Below, one piece after another: positions 6,305 through 8,458 of a stretch of DNA of 8,458 bases. The notes beneath the pieces are model-generated. The model was not told the DNA's origin and did not search any database. It worked only from the letters and a program-made list of their open reading frames with translations. This DNA is from Nitrospirota bacterium (lineage in GTDB: Bacteria; Nitrospirota; Nitrospiria; Nitrospirales; NS-4), in the NCBI GenBank assembly GCA_005877525.1, contig VBON01000123.1, positions 1,832 to 10,289 of the forward strand, read 5' to 3'. Every line of letters starts with the position of its first letter. The first letter of the stretch is position 1. A program made the position numbers and the translations under genes.

Positions 6305-7243
6305 GTGCACGAGTTAAAGGTCTTTGCCGGATTGTCGAATCCGACGCTCGTCAAGGAAGTATGCGATTATTTAAAGGTCGAGCAAGGTGATGCCCTTGTA
6401 TCCACCTTTAGTGACGGAGAGATCCGGATCCACATCAATGAAAATGTGCGGGGCAAAGATGTCTTTCTGTTTCAGTCCTGCTGCGATCCTGTTAACAAGC
6501 ATTGGATGGAACTGTGGCTCATGATTGATGCGTTGAAACGGTCCTCGGCCTATCGGATTACCGCGGTGATTCCGTATTATGGATACGGGCGCCAGGACCG
6601 AAAAGATCAGCCTCGCGTGCCGATTTCCGCGAAAGTCATGGCGGATCTCACCACGACAGCCGGCGCGGACCGTGTCCTCGCGATGGATCTGCATGCCGGC
6701 CAGATTCAGGGCTTCTTTCAGATCCCCGTGGATCATCTCTATGCCGTGCCCATCCTGTTGGACTATGTCCGCCGGAAAGGGGCACGGGATTTGGTCGTCG
6801 TGTCGCCGGATGCCGGTGGGGTCGAACGGGCGAGAGCATTTGCCAAACGGCTACAGGCGAATCTCGCGATTATCGACAAGCGACGCGAGGGTCCGAACGA
6901 AGCGCATGTGATGCACATCATCGGCGATGTATCCGGCCGCGATGCGCTTTTGCTGGACGATATGATCGACACGGCCGGGACCATCGCACAAGGCGCTCGG
7001 GCCTGCGTGGAGCATGGAGCCCGGCGGGTGTGGGCGGCCTGCACGCATGCCGTATTGTCAGGGCCGGCTCTGGAGCGGCTGAATACATCGGCACTGGAGG
7101 AAGTGCTTGTCACCAACACCATTCCATTGAAGGGAAAAGAGCTTCTTTGTTCCAAACTTAAAATGCTATCGGTGGCGCCGCTACTGGGCGAGGCGATTAA
7201 ACGGATCCACGAGGAAGAATCGGTCAGTTCGCTGTTTGTCTGA
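6305..7243 (+). CDS. prs: Ribose-phosphate pyrophosphokinase (PRPP synthetase, class I)
   Basis: Prs makes 5-phosphoribosyl-1-diphosphate from ribose 5-phosphate and ATP, feeding purine, pyrimidine, NAD, histidine and tryptophan synthesis in the cytoplasm. The 312 residues match the family length. Visible motifs include FSDGEIRI (36-42 region), ATP-site RQDRKDQPR (96-104) and the DLHAGQIQGFF stretch with catalytic H130. Also present are SPDAGGVERA (167-176), the flexible-loop lysine in DKRR (K192), the PRPP-binding loop LLLDDMIDTAGT (215-226) and the C-terminal EESVSSLF. The start is GTG with a good SD. One segment is unusual: where many relatives read roughly QSTCAPTNDNLMELL, this protein has QSCCDPVNKHWMELW (57-71). 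A strong promoter just upstream suggests high expression independent of the pil/ispE operon. rplY follows after 28 nt, with no terminator. Confidence 0.96.
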   Translation: MHELKVFAGLSNPTLVKEVCDYLKVEQGDALVSTFSDGEIRIHINENVRGKDVFLFQSCCDPVNKHWMELWLMIDALKRSSAYRITAVIPYYGYGRQDRKDQPRVPISAKVMADLTTTAGADRVLAMDLHAGQIQGFFQIPVDHLYAVPILLDYVRRKGARDLVVVSPDAGGVERARAFAKRLQANLAIIDKRREGPNEAHVMHIIGDVSGRDALLLDDMIDTAGTIAQGARACVEHGARRVWAACTHAVLSGPALERLNTSALEEVLVTNTIPLKGKELLCSKLKMLSVAPLLGEAIKRIHEEESVSSLFV

Positions 7244-7259
7244 CCTATTGACGCAGGGA

Positions 7260-7265
7260 AAGAGG
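7260..7265 (+). promoter_or_regulatory. Shine-Dalgarno site of rplY
   Basis: AAGAGG ends 6 nt before the ATG at 7272. It supports that start over the in-frame ATG at 7236, which lies inside the end of prs and adds 12 residues foreign to bL25. Confidence 0.65.
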
Positions 7266-7271
7266 TACATC

Positions 7272-8069
7272 ATGCAGTTCGATATGAAGGTAGCATCCCG
7301 CGATAAAGTTGGGAAGGGTGTGGCCCGCACACTTCGGCGCGAAGGAAAGATTCCGGGCATTCTCTATGGACAGAAGGAGTGTCTGGCGCTCACCCTGGAA
7401 CCGACGGAAGTTCGTAGGATCCTTCACTCCGAGTCTGGCTCGAATTCCGTCCTCAACCTGAAAATTTCAAGTGGCAAAGGCGAGACGAAACGGACAGCCA
7501 TGCTCCGCGATTATCAGGTCGATCCCATTTCCGGGGCGATTCTCCACGCGGATCTCTTTGAAGTCGCCATGGACAAATCCGTGCGGGTGCGCGTACCGGT
7601 CGCCGTTACGGAAGGGACGCCGGTTGGCGTCGCCGAGGGCGGGGTGTTGCAACACAACCTTCGAGAGCTTCACATCGAGTGCCTGCCGGGACAAATCCCC
7701 GCGTCGATCGTAGTGGATCCTTCGTTGCTGCGCGTCAACCAGGGGATCCATGTGAAGGAAGTGCCGATAACCAGCGGGATCCGCATCCTGGATGATCCCG
7801 ATATGATGGTCGTCAGCATCGTGGCCCCGATCTCTGAAGCGAAGCTCGAGGCGTTGTTGGCAGCCACTCCTGTCGGGGCAGGGCCCGCGGCGCCAGAAGT
7901 TATTGGGAAGAAGCTCGGAGAGGGTGAGGAAGAGGAGGCGGCGGCCGCTCCCGCGGGCAAAGCCGGCGCGAAACCTGCAGCGGCTGGTGTGGCGCCAGAA
8001 GCCAAGGAAGAGAAGAAAGAAGGAAAGGAGCCTAAAGGGAAAGAGCCGAAAGCGGAGAAAAAGAAGTAG
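7272..8069 (+). CDS. rplY: Ribosomal protein bL25, long CTC/TL5 form
   Basis: bL25 (TL5/CTC general stress protein family) binds 5S rRNA in the central protuberance of the large ribosomal subunit. From the ATG at 7272 it has 265 residues. The N-terminal 5S-binding domain is about 1-97, with R-x-x-G-K-IPGILYG at 22-33 and the conserved DPISGAILHADL stretch at 84-95. The TL5 beta domain is about 100-187 (VPVAVTEGTPVG at 108-119, GGVLQHNLRELHIECLP at 123-139). A low-complexity tail follows from about 200, first Ala/Pro/Gly/Glu-rich and then Lys/Glu-rich, ending AEKKK. The long form usually runs about 190-230 residues, so the tail is longer than usual. E. coli's bL25 is a single-domain protein of under 100 residues. 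The order prs-rplY-pth is a widely conserved arrangement, which supports the call. An internal ATG at 7284 is a less likely start. The pth start lies 2 nt after the stop. Confidence 0.95.
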   Translation: MQFDMKVASRDKVGKGVARTLRREGKIPGILYGQKECLALTLEPTEVRRILHSESGSNSVLNLKISSGKGETKRTAMLRDYQVDPISGAILHADLFEVAMDKSVRVRVPVAVTEGTPVGVAEGGVLQHNLRELHIECLPGQIPASIVVDPSLLRVNQGIHVKEVPITSGIRILDDPDMMVVSIVAPISEAKLEALLAATPVGAGPAAPEVIGKKLGEGEEEEAAAAPAGKAGAKPAAAGVAPEAKEEKKEGKEPKGKEPKAEKKK

Positions 8070-8071
8070 CG

Positions 8072-8458
8072 TTGCGGGTCATCGTCGGTCTCGGCAATCC
8101 CGGCCCCGCCTACGCCAAGACGCGACACAACGTAGGCTTTTGCCTCGTCGAGGCGTTAGCGGCCGAAGCCCATTCAAATTTCCGCCGACACGGGCTCTCG
8201 CTCCGCGCGCGGGCTTCTCTTGCCGGACAGGAACTCATCTTAGCGAAACCCCAAACCTTCATGAACCAGAGCGGACAGGCCGTGGCCGACCTGCTTTCGG
8301 AAGTCGGACTCGATCACGCCGATCTCCGCGATCTGATCCTTATCCATGATGATCTCGATCTGGACCTGGGCCGCGTGCGCCTCAAAGCGCGCGGCGGAGC
8401 GGGCGGGCATAACGGTGTGCTCTCCATCATTGACTCCCTTGGGACGGATCGGTTCGCG
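8072..8458 (+). CDS. pth: Peptidyl-tRNA hydrolase Pth, 3'-truncated, TTG start
   Basis: Pth cleaves the ester bond of peptidyl-tRNAs released from stalled ribosomes and so recycles tRNA. The frame stays open to the right edge, giving 129 residues of a protein usually about 190 long. Family motifs are clear: VGLGNPGPAYAKTRHNVGF with N9 and catalytic H19, KPQTFMNQSG with N65, IHDDLDLDLG with D93, and GGAGGHNGVLSI with N114. The start is inferred to be TTG at 8072. It places the first residues as (M)RVIVGLGNPG, which is where Pth proteins begin. No ATG or GTG upstream in frame fits, since the codon two before is GTA. The ribosome-binding site is weak (AAGAAG at 8061-8066, 5 nt away). With only 2 nt after the rplY stop, translational coupling is likely. 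Because the start is rare and the end is missing, an automated caller could miss this gene. Confidence 0.94.
   Translation, partial: MRVIVGLGNPGPAYAKTRHNVGFCLVEALAAEAHSNFRRHGLSLRARASLAGQELILAKPQTFMNQSGQAVADLLSEVGLDHADLRDLILIHDDLDLDLGRVRLKARGGAGGHNGVLSIIDSLGTDRFA

Noticed and set aside
7903..8349. Plus-strand arginine-rich frame (148 codons) spanning the rplY tail and pth
   Set aside because: It is an out-of-frame reading of two clearly identified genes, and its Arg/Lys richness comes from the purine-rich rplY tail.

Overview
The window is a dense, single-strand (+) stretch of bacterial chromosome holding eight genes. In order they are a type IV pilus ATPase missing its 5' end (pilB), the pilus inner-membrane platform protein (pilC), a two-component pair (pilS, pilR), 4-diphosphocytidyl-2-C-methyl-D-erythritol kinase (ispE), ribose-phosphate pyrophosphokinase (prs), ribosomal protein bL25 of the long CTC form (rplY), and peptidyl-tRNA hydrolase missing its 3' end (pth). 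The sequence is moderately GC-rich by eye. The protein style and the joining of pilBCSR to ispE-prs-rplY-pth suggest a Gram-negative environmental bacterium. My best guess is Nitrospira or a relative (Nitrospirota), with a deltaproteobacterium as the alternative. This is an inference from memory of the families, not the result of a search.

Positions 1-5271 are the pilus block. PilB powers pilin polymerisation through PilC in the inner membrane. PilS (six predicted membrane segments, PAS, histidine kinase) and PilR (receiver, sigma-54 AAA+ activator, Fis-type HTH) would adjust pilus gene expression. Neither pilT nor pilA lies within the block, so the likely PilR target is elsewhere. pilS and pilR overlap by 4 nt, and pilR overlaps ispE by 8 nt, so ispE appears to be cotranscribed and translationally coupled with the pilus regulators.

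Positions 5264-8458 are housekeeping genes. ispE (isoprenoid precursors) is followed by a gap of about 130 bp. This gap carries a near-consensus sigma-70 promoter whose -35 box overlaps the ispE stop codon. The promoter would drive prs (PRPP synthesis), rplY (5S rRNA binding) and pth (peptidyl-tRNA recycling). The order prs-rplY-pth is widely conserved in bacteria.

I see no mobile element, CRISPR array, RNA gene or unrecognised gene, and no sign of an undescribed system. The most unusual signal is a perfect 21-bp in-frame tandem duplication in pilR, which repeats seven residues just after the Walker B motif of its ATPase domain. Lesser oddities are divergent residues in conserved motifs of IspE and Prs, a TTG start for pth, a possible hairpin in the prs leader, and a long charged tail on bL25.
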